A program made the translations under genes and the position numbers. From contig JARGPP010000024.1 of NCBI GenBank assembly GCA_029210085.1, forward strand, positions 68,175 through 118,663: 50,489 nucleotides of DNA. The letters run 5' to 3'. Source of the DNA: Legionellaceae bacterium (lineage in GTDB: Bacteria; Pseudomonadota; Gammaproteobacteria; Legionellales; Legionellaceae). The notes under the pieces were generated by a model, which searched no databases, was not told the DNA's origin, and worked only from the letters and a program-made list of their open reading frames with translations. Positions 18,585-26,970 of this stretch are shown in pieces. Within the stretch, counting starts at the first letter, position 1, and each line of letters opens with the position of its first letter.

Positions 18585-19337
18585 CTAAACCAACTGAAGC
18601 ATGCTTTCTTCAGCTTCAGGTTGATGTACATCTTCTATCTGCTCTTCTTTATCTAAACCTAAGCTTTTCCCTAACATGGCCAAAGAAACAGCCAGAGTAT
18701 TAAAAATAATATGTGCTGCCACTGCAGCAAGCAGGCCAAACTGTATAGCAAGCACACCAAGTACCACGCCACCCATTGTTGTCATCACAGCATGACAATA
18801 ATCATCGTTATCTTTTGAACTCGTTAAATGCAGTAAACCAAAAATAAGTGAGGTACAAGCAATAGCTGCTGCTGCTGCAAGACTTAAGCCCGTCGCTAAA
18901 AATGGGAGCACTGCTAAACTTGGATTAATTAAAATAAAGGCTAGCATCAAGCCAGGTTGTAAAACACCTCGAAAAAGTCCCTCTTCAATAACAGGCCCCC
19001 AAAGTGTCGCGTACAGTGTATTTTTTTGTATCATTTCAGAGTATTCTTTGGTTTTTTCCCTATCTTCTTCTGATTCTTTTGAAAAAAACAAAATAGATAT
19101 TACAATCTGAACCATAAAGTCAACAGCACCCACTGCAAGCCCTAGTGCAAAGTAAGGAATACATGCACTACCAATACCTGCAACACACAGCACTGGAATA
19201 AGATAAGACCAATCAGCGGGTGACGTTTCTTCGTCTTGCTCTGTACGACTTGCAATGTTTTGAACAAGATGAGCAGAATCATTATAAGATATATTAGCTG
19301 TATCTTGAAAAAATAAACTTCGATTAACTGCTGCCAT
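18585..19337 (-). CDS. CPBP-family intramembrane metalloprotease
   Basis: Membrane-embedded protease/prenyl-protease-like protein (PF02517 family; 250 aa, about six to seven hydrophobic segments). All three family motifs are present: EEGLFRG (EExxxR, near residue 114), FGLLH (FxxxH, near 165) and HIIFN (HxxxN, near 220), so it should be active. The ATG at 19337 is chosen because GGTGAT lies just upstream; the upstream in-frame Met codons have no ribosome site. The C-terminus is acidic. It is last in a run of minus-strand genes after spoT-ridA. Bacterial members serve in protein maturation or immunity; the target here is unknown. Confidence 0.85.
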   Translation of the reverse strand: MAAVNRSLFFQDTANISYNDSAHLVQNIASRTEQDEETSPADWSYLIPVLCVAGIGSACIPYFALGLAVGAVDFMVQIVISILFFSKESEEDREKTKEYSEMIQKNTLYATLWGPVIEEGLFRGVLQPGLMLAFILINPSLAVLPFLATGLSLAAAAAIACTSLIFGLLHLTSSKDNDDYCHAVMTTMGGVVLGVLAIQFGLLAAVAAHIIFNTLAVSLAMLGKSLGLDKEEQIEDVHQPEAEESMLQLV

Positions 19338-19424
19338 ACATATCACCCGGAAAATACACAAAAAAGGGTGGTTATTGTACATAGCAATCAATTTAAAAGC
19401 AACAATTAAAGCAAATTGTAATCT

Positions 19425-19829
19425 CTAAGCCAGCAAAACAACCACAAAAAATACCCAAGAAAAAACATACGTGTTTGCTAGTATTTTACGATGTAATGCC
19501 GTCACAACATCACGGCTAAATTTCCAATATAAAATCCATGCAGGCAAACTCGCCAACATAAACAATCCCAAAGCATTTACAACCCACTGTATATTTTGAG
19601 GTACGAAACTCGCAGGTGCTGATACTAAAAAAACGAGTTGCATTTGTAACCATTCTAAAGCCAGTGGAATCACATCATCATTCCAAATCCATGCCCAAGA
19701 AATCATCAGCAGCGGTACTGTGACACGAACCCAGTACACACTATACCATTTTTTAAAAAAAGCAGATGCTTCATCCGCAAAAAGTACAAATACAGCTGAA
19801 AAAACCACGATAAATAATAAGATTCCCAT
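19425..19829 (-). CDS. Small integral membrane protein of unknown function
   Basis: 134 aa with four likely transmembrane helices (residues 1-18, about 28-45, 62-82 and 108-130) and few conserved-looking polar residues. The start is set by AAGGAG eight bases before the ATG at 19829; the upstream in-frame start lies inside ridA. It begins 13 bases after the ridA stop and is probably in the gmk-rpoZ-spoT-ridA operon. No family recognised. Confidence 0.7.
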   Translation of the reverse strand: MGILLFIVVFSAVFVLFADEASAFFKKWYSVYWVRVTVPLLMISWAWIWNDDVIPLALEWLQMQLVFLVSAPASFVPQNIQWVVNALGLFMLASLPAWILYWKFSRDVVTALHRKILANTYVFSWVFFVVVLLA

Positions 19830-19842
19830 GCATTGAACTCCT

Positions 19843-20229
19843 TCACTGGACACATGCCATTATGGCATCAATTTCAACACGAGCACCACGGGGCAAAGCG
19901 GATACCTCAAATGCCACTCGAGCAGGGTACGGTGCTGAAAAATACTGCTCCATTGCCTCATTAACGATAGATATATCTGATAAATCAATTAAATATACAG
20001 TCAACTTAACCACTTGAGCTAAACCACCAGAAGCTGCTTTACAAATAGCTGATAAATTATCGAAAACTTGATTCACCTGCGCTTCCATACAAGCATCCGA
20101 CAGCACCATCGTTTCAGGATGAAGTGGGATTTGCCCGGAGATATACAATACATCACCCAATCGCACAGCTTGGCTATAAGTGCCGATTGCTTCTGGTGCC
20201 TGCTGTGTGTCAATACTCTCTCTCATCAT
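19843..20229 (-). CDS. ridA: RidA family enamine/imine deaminase
   Basis: Hydrolyses reactive enamine/imine intermediates made by PLP enzymes such as threonine dehydratase. 128 aa, as in the family; PEAIGTYSQAVRLGDVLYISGQIPLHPET near the N-terminus, the catalytic Arg in PARVAFEVSALPRGARVEID (residues about 100-118), and a final Glu/Asp strand. The ATG directly follows the spoT stop; AAGGATGA serves as ribosome site inside the spoT end. The gmk-rpoZ-spoT-ridA order is common in gammaproteobacteria. Confidence 0.93.
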   Translation of the reverse strand: MMRESIDTQQAPEAIGTYSQAVRLGDVLYISGQIPLHPETMVLSDACMEAQVNQVFDNLSAICKAASGGLAQVVKLTVYLIDLSDISIVNEAMEQYFSAPYPARVAFEVSALPRGARVEIDAIMACVQ

Positions 20230-22350
20230 TCATCCTTGTTTTTTTCGGTACAGTCGTGTCACTTTATTATTAGCGCGCAAACGACGCATCACACGTGCAA
20301 GATGATCTCGCCCCTGCACACTAATTGAAAACGTCACTGTATTATGTCGTCCGTCTCTGGGATCAACCGTAATATTACCAATATTAGACTCAGCTTCTGA
20401 AATAGCCGTTGCCAACATGCCCATCATGCCACGTTCATTGGCCACTTCAACGGTAATATCAACCCAAAACTCACCTTGTACCTGATCATCCCAACGCATC
20501 GACACGAACTGTTCAGGACTGGTTCGACCTTTATTGACCACAGTACAATCACTAGAATGCACTAAAATACCATGACCTTGTTGAAAAAGGCCTACAATAT
20601 TATCACCCGGTATTGGCTGGCAACATTCTGCAAAATGAACCACCATACCTTCAGTCCCTTTAATGGCTAACGGGTTATTATCTTCTGAGGCTTCAAGCGT
20701 ATTACCTTCTTGGGTTAACACCAATCGCTTCGTAATGACCATTGGCATTTGTTCACCAATCCCAACGGCATACAATAAGTCATCTAATGTTTTATAATTT
20801 AAATCTTCCAGCAACGCTTCCATTGACTCTTGAGGAACATCCGCATAATCTCGTGACAACTCTGAAAAAGCTTGTTCTAAAAATCGTTGCCCCATTGAAA
20901 CAGATTCTGCACGCTTTTGCGTTTTCAAAATATTACGAATATTACTCCGTGCTTTTCCTGTCACCACAAAGTTAAGCCACGAAGGATTGGGATGTGCATG
21001 AGGAGCTGTAATAATTTCAACCGTTTGTCCATTGGTCAGGGGAATACTGAGCGGTACTAAGCGTCGATTCACTTTCGCAGCAACACAACTATTACCCACA
21101 TCAGAATGTACTGCATATGCAAAATCTACTGGCGTTGCCCCTTTAGACAACTCCATAATGTGCCCCTTTGGTGTAAATACATACACCTCATCTGGAAACA
21201 AATCGATTTTAACATTTTCAATAAACTCTAATGAATCACCTGTGTTTTGTTGTAAATCAAGCAACCGTTGCACCCATTCGCGTGCTCGCAGCTGCGCTTC
21301 GTTCACTTCTGTTCCACTTGATTTATAAATCCAATGGGCCGCAACCCCATTATCAGCAACTTTGTCCATTTCTCGCGTTCGAATTTGAACTTCAAGTGGT
21401 ACTCCAAATGGACCAAATAAGGTTGTATGCAAGGATTGATAACCATTGACTTTGGGAATACCAATATAATCTTTAAAGCGCTGTGGAACCGGCTTATAGG
21501 TTCGATGCAAAGCACCGACCACTCGATAACATGCATCAATGTCTTCAGTAATCACCCGAAATGCAAATACATCGACAATTTCAGAAAAAGCAGCTTTTTT
21601 TTGCCGCATTTTTCGGTACAGACTGTATAAATGCTTTTGACGACCAAACACATGTTCATAGGGAATAGACAAGGCATCCAGTGCTTGCTGTAAATCTTGC
21701 TCAATCCGTTGTGTTAACTCACGGCGGTTACCCCTTGCTTTTTCAACAGCAGATTTAATTGCTCGATATCGCATAGGATATAAAGCTTTAAATCCTAAAT
21801 CTTCAAGGCCGGTATACATTGCATGCATACCCAGTCGATTCGCGATTGGCGCATAAATTTCAAGTGTTTCAATGGCAATACGATGCCTTTTTACCGTAGG
21901 CATGACGCCCAGCGTTTGCATATTATGCAAGCGATCGGCAAGCTTCACCAAAATGACGCGAATGTCTTTGACCATCGCCAAAATCATTTTTCGAAAATTT
22001 TCAGCTTGTGCTTCTGCACGCGACTCAAATTTAATTTTTGTGAGTTTAGTCACGCCATCCACTAACGCCGCAACTTCCTCACCAAAAACACGCACCACCG
22101 CTTCATGGCTCACAGAGGTATCTTCAATCACATCATGCAGTAACGTCGCCATGATGGTTTGATAGTCCAATCGCATTTTTGCAAGAATCAATGCCGCTGC
22201 AACAGGGTGCGTAATATAAGGCTCACCTGAACGACGCATTTGGCCTGAATGTCCTTTTTCAGCAAGGCAATATGCTTGCTGACACAGTTCAACGTGCTTC
22301 GGTTCAAGGTAACGCACTAACTCATCGTGCAATTCCTTAAAATAATCCAC
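20230..22350 (-). CDS. spoT: Bifunctional (p)ppGpp synthetase/hydrolase
   Basis: Makes and degrades the alarmone (p)ppGpp. Domains in order: HD hydrolase (SGEPYITHPVA near 38, HDVIEDT near 72), synthetase (GYQSLHTT near 300), TGS (VYVFTPKGHIMELSKGATP near 375-395) and C-terminal ACT (VEVANERGMMGMLA near 635). The intact HD motif supports a SpoT-type, hydrolase-competent enzyme. A GTG at 22350 is chosen as start: AGGGAG lies seven bases upstream and the product (DYFKELHDELVRYL...) aligns with the SpoT N-terminus, giving 706 aa against 702 in E. coli; in-frame starts at 22374 and 22368 lack a ribosome site. Confidence 0.95.
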   Translation of the reverse strand: MDYFKELHDELVRYLEPKHVELCQQAYCLAEKGHSGQMRRSGEPYITHPVAAALILAKMRLDYQTIMATLLHDVIEDTSVSHEAVVRVFGEEVAALVDGVTKLTKIKFESRAEAQAENFRKMILAMVKDIRVILVKLADRLHNMQTLGVMPTVKRHRIAIETLEIYAPIANRLGMHAMYTGLEDLGFKALYPMRYRAIKSAVEKARGNRRELTQRIEQDLQQALDALSIPYEHVFGRQKHLYSLYRKMRQKKAAFSEIVDVFAFRVITEDIDACYRVVGALHRTYKPVPQRFKDYIGIPKVNGYQSLHTTLFGPFGVPLEVQIRTREMDKVADNGVAAHWIYKSSGTEVNEAQLRAREWVQRLLDLQQNTGDSLEFIENVKIDLFPDEVYVFTPKGHIMELSKGATPVDFAYAVHSDVGNSCVAAKVNRRLVPLSIPLTNGQTVEIITAPHAHPNPSWLNFVVTGKARSNIRNILKTQKRAESVSMGQRFLEQAFSELSRDYADVPQESMEALLEDLNYKTLDDLLYAVGIGEQMPMVITKRLVLTQEGNTLEASEDNNPLAIKGTEGMVVHFAECCQPIPGDNIVGLFQQGHGILVHSSDCTVVNKGRTSPEQFVSMRWDDQVQGEFWVDITVEVANERGMMGMLATAISEAESNIGNITVDPRDGRHNTVTFSISVQGRDHLARVMRRLRANNKVTRLYRKKQG

Positions 22351-22384
22351 GTCGACTCTCCCTATCATATTCACTCAGAAAGAC

Positions 22385-22588
22385 TCAATCTTCTTTTAAA
22401 ATATCAGGCCCTATCAATGCTTCAGATACTTCACGTAGTGCAACCACAGTTGGCTTATCATTTTCCCATTCAACCATAGGTTGTGCACCATGAATGGCAA
22501 TTTGGCGTGCGCGTTTTGCAGCAACCATCACCAATTCAAATCGATTTTCAACATGCTCTAAACAATCTTCAACTGTTACACGTGCCAT
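22385..22588 (-). CDS. rpoZ: RNA polymerase omega subunit
   Basis: Small RNA polymerase assembly subunit. [20 protein letters not shown] and the AAKRARQI segment are the family signature. AGGGTGA five to six bases before the ATG at 22588 sets the start; an in-frame ATT-ATG upstream does not fit. At 67 aa it is shorter than E. coli omega (91 aa) because the C-terminal tail is reduced; the conserved core is complete. It lies between gmk and spoT as expected. Confidence 0.93.
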   Translation of the reverse strand: MARVTVEDCLEHVENRFELVMVAAKRARQIAIHGAQPMVEWENDKPTVVALREVSEALIGPDILKED

Positions 22589-22629
22589 ATATATCACCCT
22601 AATTTATTTAAAACGAACAACAAACCATT

Positions 22630-23259
22630 TTACTGCGGAGACAACAAGAATGAAAGCAAATTGCTTTGCTTTTGCATCTGACGCACTAACATTAAACGAT
22701 TTGCAACAACAACAGCCCGAAGTTCTGCTGCAGCATGATTAAAATTGTCATTTACAATTAAATAATCAAATTCATTATAATGGCTTAGCTCATCACATGC
22801 ACGCTGCATCCGCTCTTCAATCACCTCTGCATTATCGCGCCTTCTTGCCATCAATCGGCGCTTCAGCACATCAAGCGATGGCGGAAGAATAAAAATAGTC
22901 ACAGCCTCTGGAAAAAGCGTTTTAATTTGAGCAGCTCCTTGCCAATCAATATCTAGCACTACATCTAGCCCTAAAGTCAACTGTTTTTCTATCTCAACTT
23001 TAGAAGTGCCATATAAATGCCGAAATACACGCGCATGCTCAATAAACTCACCGGCATCGACCATATTTAAAAAGTCGCGTTCCTCAGTAAAAAAGTAATG
23101 TTCTCCGTGCGTCTCACCCACACGTTTATCTCGTGTTGTATGAGATACAGACACTGAAATATTATCTAAATTATCGACTAATTTTTTAACTAAACTCGTT
23201 TTACCGCCACCTGACGGTGCCGCAACAATAAAAAGCCTTCCAAGATTTTGCTCTGCCAC
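22630..23259 (-). CDS. gmk: Guanylate kinase
   Basis: Phosphorylates GMP to GDP. P-loop [14 protein letters not shown] near residue 12, [21 protein letters not shown] near 40-60 (GMP binding), [14 protein letters not shown] near 98-110. The start is a GTG at 23259 with a perfect GGAGG five bases upstream; this gives 209 aa (E. coli 207). The longer frame that begins 66 bases upstream with an ATG would add an atypical extension without a ribosome site. First gene of the gmk-rpoZ-spoT-ridA operon, divergent from rph. Confidence 0.95.
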   Translation of the reverse strand: MAEQNLGRLFIVAAPSGGGKTSLVKKLVDNLDNISVSVSHTTRDKRVGETHGEHYFFTEERDFLNMVDAGEFIEHARVFRHLYGTSKVEIEKQLTLGLDVVLDIDWQGAAQIKTLFPEAVTIFILPPSLDVLKRRLMARRRDNAEVIEERMQRACDELSHYNEFDYLIVNDNFNHAAAELRAVVVANRLMLVRQMQKQSNLLSFLLSPQ

Positions 23260-23348
23260 ACAGGCCTCCAAAAAATCACCCGGGTGCATCCACCCCATGA
23301 AACGTTTATACTTTGCGACCATCACAAACTAATTTCTAGGATTTTACC

Positions 23349-24068
23349 ATGCGCCCGAGTAATCGTGAACCAAATCAGCCAAGAACCATCAAAATAACAC
23401 GAAAATATACCGAACATGCAGAAGGCTCTGTTTTCATTGAGTTCGGTGGGACACGTGTTTTATGTACAGCATCAGTCAATGAAAACGTTCCCCGCTTCTT
23501 AAAAGGAAAAAATCAAGGTTGGATAACCGCTGAATATGGCATGCTGCCACGTGCTACTCATGATAGAAGTGATCGTGAAGCCAGTAAAGGTAAGCAAGGA
23601 GGGCGAACCCTGGAAATCCAACGTTTAATTGGCCGCTCGTTACGGATGTGTGTCGATCTTAAAATGCTCGGTGAACGTACCATTACGCTCGACTGTGATG
23701 TCATTCAAGCCGATGGAGGTACTCGTACTGCCGCTATTACAGGTGCCTGTATTGCATTACATGATGCTCTTCATTGGCTGGTTGAAAATAACAAATTAAA
23801 AACCATGCCTAAATTTCAATTTATTGCTGCTATTTCTGTTGGAATCTATCGTGGAAATCCAGTGCTTGACTTAGATTATGCAGAAGATGTCATTGCTGAA
23901 ACTGACATGAACATTGTCATGAATGAATCCGGTCAATTCATTGAAATTCAAGGCACAGCCGAAGACAGCAGTTTTAGTCGTGATGAATTAAATAAACTAC
24001 TCGAACTCGCAGAGTCAGGAATTCAAACGCTGGTGACTCATCAAAAAGAAGCCCTTCAGATTACATGA
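23349..24068 (+). CDS. rph: Ribonuclease PH
   Basis: Phosphorolytic 3'-5' exoribonuclease that trims tRNA 3' ends. 239 aa, standard length. [40 protein letters not shown], and [18 protein letters not shown] (active-site Asp) are all present. AGGA lies nine bases before the ATG. Its stop overlaps the yggS-like start by 4 bases (ATGA). Divergent from gmk with only about 90 bases between, so promoters are close together. Confidence 0.95.
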   Translation: MRPSNREPNQPRTIKITRKYTEHAEGSVFIEFGGTRVLCTASVNENVPRFLKGKNQGWITAEYGMLPRATHDRSDREASKGKQGGRTLEIQRLIGRSLRMCVDLKMLGERTITLDCDVIQADGGTRTAAITGACIALHDALHWLVENNKLKTMPKFQFIAAISVGIYRGNPVLDLDYAEDVIAETDMNIVMNESGQFIEIQGTAEDSSFSRDELNKLLELAESGIQTLVTHQKEALQIT

Positions 24069-24760
24069 TAAGCACGATTAAATCCCGTATCCAGGAATAC
24101 CTGGATACGATTCATCAAACAGCAAGTGCTTATGCACGCGAACCTGAATCCATACACTTACTTGCTGTCAGTAAAAACCAATCGACCACTGCAATTACCG
24201 CGGCTTTCGATGCGGGTATTCATGACTTTGGTGAAAGCTACTGGCAAGAAGCAAAAAACAAACAAGAAGCACTTAAAAACCTACCCATTACCTGGCACTT
24301 TATTGGGCCACTGCAAAGCAATAAAGCTAAACATATCGCTACAAACTTTAGCTGGGTGCATAGTCTCTGCCGCACAGATATTGCTGATAAATTACATCAA
24401 GCAAGGCCTGCGTCACTGCCTGCTCTGAATATCTGTATCCAGGTCAATTTAGAACAAGAAACCAGTAAGTCAGGCTGCACACTCGATGAACTCAAACCCC
24501 TTGCAAATCATATTTTGGCCTACCCCAATTTAAAACTTCGGGGCCTTATGCTCATTCCTAAAAAAAATACCGACAAAGAAATAACCTATCAAACGTTTTT
24601 AAAATTAAAACGTGCACTTGATACTCTGAACACAGATTTAAATCTTTCGCTCGATACACTTTCAATGGGCATGAGCAATGATTTTATACCCGCCATTCGA
24701 GCAGGTAGCACTTGGGTTCGTATTGGGCGCGGTATTTTTGACAGACCTGAGCTATACTAA
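24065..24760 (+). CDS. yggS: YggS-family PLP-binding homeostasis protein
   Basis: Pyridoxal-phosphate carrier/homeostasis protein of the alanine-racemase N-terminal fold (231 aa). LLAVSKNQS (PLP-Lys, near 33), [54 protein letters not shown], and [27 protein letters not shown] at the end. No catalytic activity is known for the family; loss in other bacteria disturbs B6 and amino-acid pools. Coupled to rph by the 4-base overlap. Confidence 0.92.
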   Translation: MISTIKSRIQEYLDTIHQTASAYAREPESIHLLAVSKNQSTTAITAAFDAGIHDFGESYWQEAKNKQEALKNLPITWHFIGPLQSNKAKHIATNFSWVHSLCRTDIADKLHQARPASLPALNICIQVNLEQETSKSGCTLDELKPLANHILAYPNLKLRGLMLIPKKNTDKEITYQTFLKLKRALDTLNTDLNLSLDTLSMGMSNDFIPAIRAGSTWVRIGRGIFDRPELY

Positions 24761-24801
24761 AATCATCTATTACACATATAAGACACAAATCGGGTGATTT
24801 T

Positions 24802-25401
24802 ATGCACAATAAATGGCGATTAAACAGACTCAATATCGCGCTTTATATCACAGGATTAATGACAGCCACAGTTAGTTTTGCCGAACAACAACCTTTTTAT
24901 TGCCCTCAAAACCACGGTTACATTCGTATTGGCATGACAGAAGAGCAAGTATTAAATAACTGCGGAGAGCCTGTCTCAAAAGAAAAATCAAAAAGTGCTG
25001 CCGTTGAACAAGTACCTGTTACGCAACTGATTTATAGCACCTTAAATCCTGATCCTGTGTATCGTGGCTATGAACTGATTTATAACACCTGGTCACTGCC
25101 TATTGGCTCAGATGGAAACACATTAGAAGTAGATATTATTGATAATAAAGTCTCATCTATTCGTTTTAATGGTGCAGGCACCAATGCTTCCAGCGTCTGT
25201 AGTAACCGTTCCTTTGCTGTGGGTGATGTGGCCGATAAAGTATTTTCAGCTTGTGGCAATCCATCGATGACCAACAAAAGCTTTATTAATCGCCCTATCA
25301 AAGGTAAATCGAAACCGATAACCTGGACTTACTATACCGACCAATATCAACCTACGTTTAAATTAATTTTTATAGACGGTCGATTACGAGCGATTGAATA
25401 A
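24802..25401 (+). CDS. DUF2845-type exported protein
   Basis: Exported 199-aa protein: N-terminal signal peptide with a cut near VSFA-EQQ (residue about 28). Two similar repeats follow, each with a Cys: YIRIGMTEEQVLNNCGEP (about 43-60) and FAVGDVADKVFSACGNP (about 138-155), which resemble SmpA/OmlA-like beta modules and are the mark of DUF2845. Probably periplasmic; function unknown. GGGTGA four bases before the ATG. It is in the rph-yggS operon direction after a 41-base gap. Confidence 0.75.
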   Translation: MHNKWRLNRLNIALYITGLMTATVSFAEQQPFYCPQNHGYIRIGMTEEQVLNNCGEPVSKEKSKSAAVEQVPVTQLIYSTLNPDPVYRGYELIYNTWSLPIGSDGNTLEVDIIDNKVSSIRFNGAGTNASSVCSNRSFAVGDVADKVFSACGNPSMTNKSFINRPIKGKSKPITWTYYTDQYQPTFKLIFIDGRLRAIE

Positions 25402-25402
25402 G

Positions 25403-25975
25403 ATGGATATACTTGCACGCTTTTTTCTTTTTTTTGATAACGGCCCCTTTATTCTTTTACTTTTGGCCACTGGGCTTATATTTGGAAACCGCACCCTTTT
25501 CTATCAAGCAACCTGCATTATGCTCATCAGCATTATTCTCAATGTTGCTCTCAAATGCACCTTCCAAATATCTATTGCCCCAAACACCGATTTTGTTTTT
25601 CCCAGTGGTCATATGCAGCTCGCTGCTGTTTTATATGGATGGATTGGGCTTCATATTAAAAACCACACAGTACAAGCTCTCATTATTTGCTTGCTCGCCG
25701 GTATTGGCTTTGGACTTGTACATTTTGAATATCATTCTTGGACTGATGTATTTGGTGCCATTTTTTTCGCGGGCATCATATTGAGCTTATATCACGTCAT
25801 ACTACGCAAACAAAAACAGCACCTCATCTGGATATACCCATCCATCACCACACTTGCGATGATTTATATTGCTTATCAAGATATTATTCCAAGCCATGCA
25901 TGGGTGGCCTACAGCGTTTTACTCAGCTTCATAATCATTGTCCCTAAAAAGATTTGTGCCCAAAGTCGCATTTGA
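25403..25975 (+). CDS. PAP2-like membrane phosphatase
   Basis: Small polytopic membrane protein (190 aa, about six hydrophobic segments) with PAP2-like motifs: FPSGHMQLAAVLYGW (PSGH, near residue 67) and HFEYHSWTDVFGAI (HxxxD of motif 3, near 110). The Arg of the third motif (SRxxxxxH) is replaced, and the first motif (KxxxxxxRP) is not evident, so activity is uncertain. It would act on undecaprenyl or phosphatidyl phosphates. The ATG starts one base after the DUF2845 stop; an in-frame TTG at 25394 is less likely. Its 3' end overlaps the convergent nucleotidyltransferase gene by 67 bases, which is unusually long. Confidence 0.65.
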   Translation: MDILARFFLFFDNGPFILLLLATGLIFGNRTLFYQATCIMLISIILNVALKCTFQISIAPNTDFVFPSGHMQLAAVLYGWIGLHIKNHTVQALIICLLAGIGFGLVHFEYHSWTDVFGAIFFAGIILSLYHVILRKQKQHLIWIYPSITTLAMIYIAYQDIIPSHAWVAYSVLLSFIIIVPKKICAQSRI

Positions 25976-26967
25976 CAAAAAATACTAGAACAAAATGCAT
26001 TCATATAAAAACGTTTTGAAAGCTGCCCCCAAAGCGTATCTTTTAAATCTTTTTTTCTTGCCCAAAGCACACGCTTTTCCAGCCAACTCTCTCGCTTTTT
26101 TACGGTTTCAAACGTATCATGAGCAATTAAGTGTATTCCAAGCCATTGTCTAGCCAGTAAAAGAGCTTCATCAACTACGGGGCCAATATGTTGCTTTTTT
26201 GCATATGCACGCAAGGATTTAATATCAACTTTTTTGACCTGTAAAAAAGCAATAATATCCACCAGCCAAATTAAACGAGACCAACCATGCTTTGCCGCAT
26301 GCAAACACAAATATAATGCATACGCCTCATTATCAAGCCTTTTATTTTGAGCTTTATCTCGTTTGACAACAAACTCCGTACAATACGTTTTCCAATGCAA
26401 CTCTATCTTCTGAGATAAAGCCTCACGCCTATACGATGCATCTTTTTTTGTAGTTATACGATAAATTTTCTGATGAAACCGTAAACTTTTTTCTGAAATT
26501 TCTGACTTAAAGTGAAGCATTTTTAGTATTGCATGTGCCTTCAATATATCTTTAGGTGACACTAGCACATCCAAGTCACCTGAATAACGCATCATCCGGC
26601 GCCCCCACAGCATTCGATTTAAAGCAGGACCTTTCAAAAAAGTATAAGGTATTTTCTTTGCATTAAATGCTTGATCCACATCACGTTCAAGTGCCATTAA
26701 AGCTAACTGATGACTTAAAATGCTTTTCACACGTAAGGATAAGTTTTCAATGAATTGAGGCGAAACATATATTTTTAAGTCACCTGAAAGCACTTGATAA
26801 ACCAGTAGCAATATACGTTCTTCATGTAACAAAATTAAAAACTGTGTCTCATCCAATGATAACTTTAAATAAGGCAAACACTCAGATGCTTCCATATACC
26901 CTAAGGCATAACGACAACACATGCGAATGACTCGCTCTTCAGGCGTATATTTCTCTGAATCCCACAT
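25909..26967 (-). CDS. Nucleotidyltransferase family protein (PF14907 type)
   Basis: 352 aa. The nucleotidyltransferase signature is present: FLKGPALNRMLW (about 113-124) followed by RYSGDLDVLVSPKD (about 129-142), with the metal-binding DLD. Downstream residues ELHWKTYC and LHAAKHGWSRLIWLVDI (about 225-255) are typical of the 'uncharacterised nucleotidyltransferase' family often found in lasso-peptide and related RiPP loci. It could add a nucleotidyl group to a peptide or sugar; the substrate is unknown. Last gene of the sulfotransferase operon: AGGGG nine bases before the ATG, 3 bases after the Sat-CysC stop. Confidence 0.75.
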   Translation of the reverse strand: MWDSEKYTPEERVIRMCCRYALGYMEASECLPYLKLSLDETQFLILLHEERILLLVYQVLSGDLKIYVSPQFIENLSLRVKSILSHQLALMALERDVDQAFNAKKIPYTFLKGPALNRMLWGRRMMRYSGDLDVLVSPKDILKAHAILKMLHFKSEISEKSLRFHQKIYRITTKKDASYRREALSQKIELHWKTYCTEFVVKRDKAQNKRLDNEAYALYLCLHAAKHGWSRLIWLVDIIAFLQVKKVDIKSLRAYAKKQHIGPVVDEALLLARQWLGIHLIAHDTFETVKKRESWLEKRVLWARKKDLKDTLWGQLSKRFYMNAFCSSIFCQMRLWAQIFLGTMIMKLSKTL

Positions 26968-26970
26968 TCA

